DNA of 64,000 nt from Chloroflexi bacterium AL-N1. GTDB taxonomy: Bacteria; Chloroflexota; Chloroflexia; Chloroflexales; Roseiflexaceae. Under the pieces are notes generated by a model. It ran no database searches, was not told where the DNA came from, and worked only from the letters and a program-made list of their open reading frames with translations. Of the stretch, positions 62,567 to 64,000 are shown in pieces. Where the stretch lies: the NCBI GenBank assembly GCA_013122435.1, contig WYDT01000005.1, forward strand, positions 248,001 through 312,000. The letters run 5' to 3'. Each line of letters begins with the position of its first letter. The stretch's first letter is position 1. The position numbers and the translations under genes were made by a program.

Positions 62567-64000
62567 ATGAATCAAGGAAGAACCCGTATTTCAAGGACCA
62601 GGTGGTGGCAATCCCTCCGTCAGTTGTGTACAGACCAGCAATCTTTCCGCATGTTACTCATTGTGTTCTTCAGTATGACTGTGATACAGCCACTGACAGC
62701 AGCAGTCTTGCTTCCCATTAGTGACGAAATTCTGGTTAACGAAACTGCCGCTGGTTATCAGGGGACACCCAGTGTTGCTACTGATGCTGAGGGGAACTTC
62801 GTCGTAGCATGGATTAGCTTCAATCAGGATGGGGATAGCTTCGGGATCTATGCACGGCGCTTCACATCCGACGGGTTGCCCGCCAGTGGTGAATTTCAAG
62901 TCAATACCACGACGGTTGAACGACAAGTCCTGCCTACGGTGTCAATGAATGCAGAGGGATCTTTTGTTATCACGTGGCAAAGTAGAGGGCAGGATGGCGA
63001 TGGTGAGGCGGTGTATGTGCGGGCCTACGCTGACGATGGCCTAGCGGTGACAGGGGAGGTAGCAGTCAACACTACGACCATGGGTGACCAGTCACGTCCC
63101 ACCGCTGGGATTGATGGCACAGGCAATTTTGTGGTGGCATGGCAGAGCGATGGTCAGGATGGTGATGGTTTTGGGATCTATGCACGCCGCTTCCTGGCAA
63201 CAGGTGCTCCTGTGGACGGCGAGTTTCCGGTGAGTATCACTACCACGGGTGACCAGGAGTTTCCCGAGCTGGGTATGGCACCGGATGGTCGTTTCGTGGT
63301 GGCATGGCAAAGTGATGGTCAGGATGGGAGTAGTGACGGGATCTATATGCGGCGCTTCACTGCTGATGGTATGGCGAATGGTGGGGAGGTTGCCGTGAAT
63401 ACTTTTACGAATAACCGCCAGTTCAATCCGGCGATCTCAGTGAACGTGAACGGCGATTTTGCGATGACCTGGGAGAGCGCTGGACAGGATGGCGATGATA
63501 CAGGGATCTATGCACGACGCTTCACCGCAGATGGCATGCCTGCAACTGAAGAGGTGGCTGTGAACACTACTACAGTAGACTCGCAACGTGCCCCAGGTAT
63601 TGTGTTAAATGGTGATGGTAGTTTTGTCGTGGCCTGGACCAGTGTCGGTCAGGATGGTGATGGTTCTGGGGTTTATATGCGACGTTTTGCCGCCGATGGT
63701 ACGCCAACGACTGATGAATTGCAGATCAATATCACCACAGTTGACTTTCAGGAGCTTCCCGAACTGATCACGGATACAGACAGTAATCCCATAGTAGTTT
63801 GGCAAAGTCGAACACAAGGGAGCATTGCACAAGAGGTGTATTTCCGGCGCTATGAGCAGGATGATCCACCGACCATCAGTAGCGTATCAGACGTGTCTGT
63901 AGAGGTGGGCACCACACCAGTGCTCGTTGATTTTACGGTCAATGATGCGGAAACTGCCCTGACAGACCTGACGCTCACAGCTACCTCAAGCAATCAGACA
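62567..64000 (+). CDS. large secreted protein of 55-residue repeats, 3' end beyond window
   Basis: Open from the ATG at 62567 (a second ATG is at 62561) to the window end, 478 codons with no stop. A long N-terminal region with an internal hydrophobic stretch (MLLIVFFSMTVIQPLTAAVL) is a signal peptide. From 62768 a repeat of exactly 55 residues runs six times, plus a partial seventh. Each unit has the pattern P-x-x-x-x-x-x-x-G-x-FVVAWQS, then GQDGDG, GIYARRFTADG and VNTTT. The Asp/Gly-rich loop could bind calcium. After the repeats begins an Ig- or cadherin-like domain (TISSVSDVSVEVGTTPVLVD). It is probably a surface or adhesin-type protein; no enzyme motif is seen in the part present. Confidence 0.88.
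   Translation, partial: MNQGRTRISRTRWWQSLRQLCTDQQSFRMLLIVFFSMTVIQPLTAAVLLPISDEILVNETAAGYQGTPSVATDAEGNFVVAWISFNQDGDSFGIYARRFTSDGLPASGEFQVNTTTVERQVLPTVSMNAEGSFVITWQSRGQDGDGEAVYVRAYADDGLAVTGEVAVNTTTMGDQSRPTAGIDGTGNFVVAWQSDGQDGDGFGIYARRFLATGAPVDGEFPVSITTTGDQEFPELGMAPDGRFVVAWQSDGQDGSSDGIYMRRFTADGMANGGEVAVNTFTNNRQFNPAISVNVNGDFAMTWESAGQDGDDTGIYARRFTADGMPATEEVAVNTTTVDSQRAPGIVLNGDGSFVVAWTSVGQDGDGSGVYMRRFAADGTPTTDELQINITTVDFQELPELITDTDSNPIVVWQSRTQGSIAQEVYFRRYEQDDPPTISSVSDVSVEVGTTPVLVDFTVNDAETALTDLTLTATSSNQT

Overview
The window looks like chromosome from a member of the Chloroflexota, probably a mesophilic Chloroflexia/Herpetosiphon-like filamentous bacterium. Support: GC near one half; many secreted proteins with Pro/Thr or Glu/Pro linkers that end in short YLPxVAQ / WLPYLAQ-type tails, familiar from that phylum; a lipoprotein membrane-fusion protein with an FtsX-type exporter; tandem GT-C membrane glycosyltransferases; a tricorn-type protease. 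The genus is inference. No rRNA, tRNA, CRISPR array or prophage was recognised.

Layout. 0-4.4 kb: a quinone/electrophile-response group on the minus strand (MhqD-like esterase cut by the window edge, MhqO-like ring-cleaving dioxygenase, WrbA, TetR regulator, SDR, small membrane protein). 4.6-9.7 kb: two paralogous secreted alginate-lyase-like proteins, the second with two nearly identical carbohydrate-binding modules. 10.3-11.4 kb: a Nudix hydrolase, two REP-like palindromes and a RAYT-type transposase. 11.4-18.1 kb: three tandem, translationally coupled GT-C glycosyltransferases sharing an unrecognised C-terminal domain. 18.1-20.5 kb: an AT-rich island with one four-helix membrane protein of unknown function. 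20.5-23.4 kb: a DUF4874/DUF4832-like secreted protein with an unidentified C-terminal domain. 23.6-28.7 kb: a ROK regulator followed by a sugar ABC importer (binding protein and two permeases, no ATPase). 28.8-30.2 kb: divergent HxlR regulator and NmrA-like oxidoreductase. 30.3-36.7 kb: an ABC export operon (adaptor, FtsX permease, two ATPases, one carrying an AbrB/SpoVT-like domain). 36.9-39.6 kb: a lipoprotein made of two fused solute-binding domains. 39.9-43.1 kb: tricorn-like protease. 43.3-45.3 kb: a fourth GT-C enzyme. 45.4-46.2 kb: a frameshifted cyclase-family gene. 46.4-49.8 kb: Lrp regulator with HPPD and homogentisate dioxygenase. 49.9-52.6 kb: Rieske protein, TetR, Tat-exported metallo-hydrolase and SRPBCC protein. 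52.8-64 kb: PL8 lyase, subtilase, small conserved protein, EI24/CysZ-like protein, PQQ-type sugar dehydrogenase, an internally deleted glycosidase-like gene next to a signal-peptide-only remnant of its paralogue, and a large secreted protein built of 55-residue repeats that runs off the end.

The main theme is extracellular polysaccharide and protein breakdown (PL5-like, PL8, DUF4874, glycosidase-like, S8, tricorn, sugar ABC importer) together with cell-envelope glycan synthesis and export. Several secreted enzymes share one Ig-like module. A second theme is aromatic and quinone chemistry (MhqO/MhqD/WrbA, HPPD/HGD). No single clearly undescribed multi-gene system is proven. The best candidates are the AT-rich membrane protein, the triple GT-C operon with its shared tail domain, the ATPase-AbrB fusion, the double binding protein and the REP/RAYT pair.
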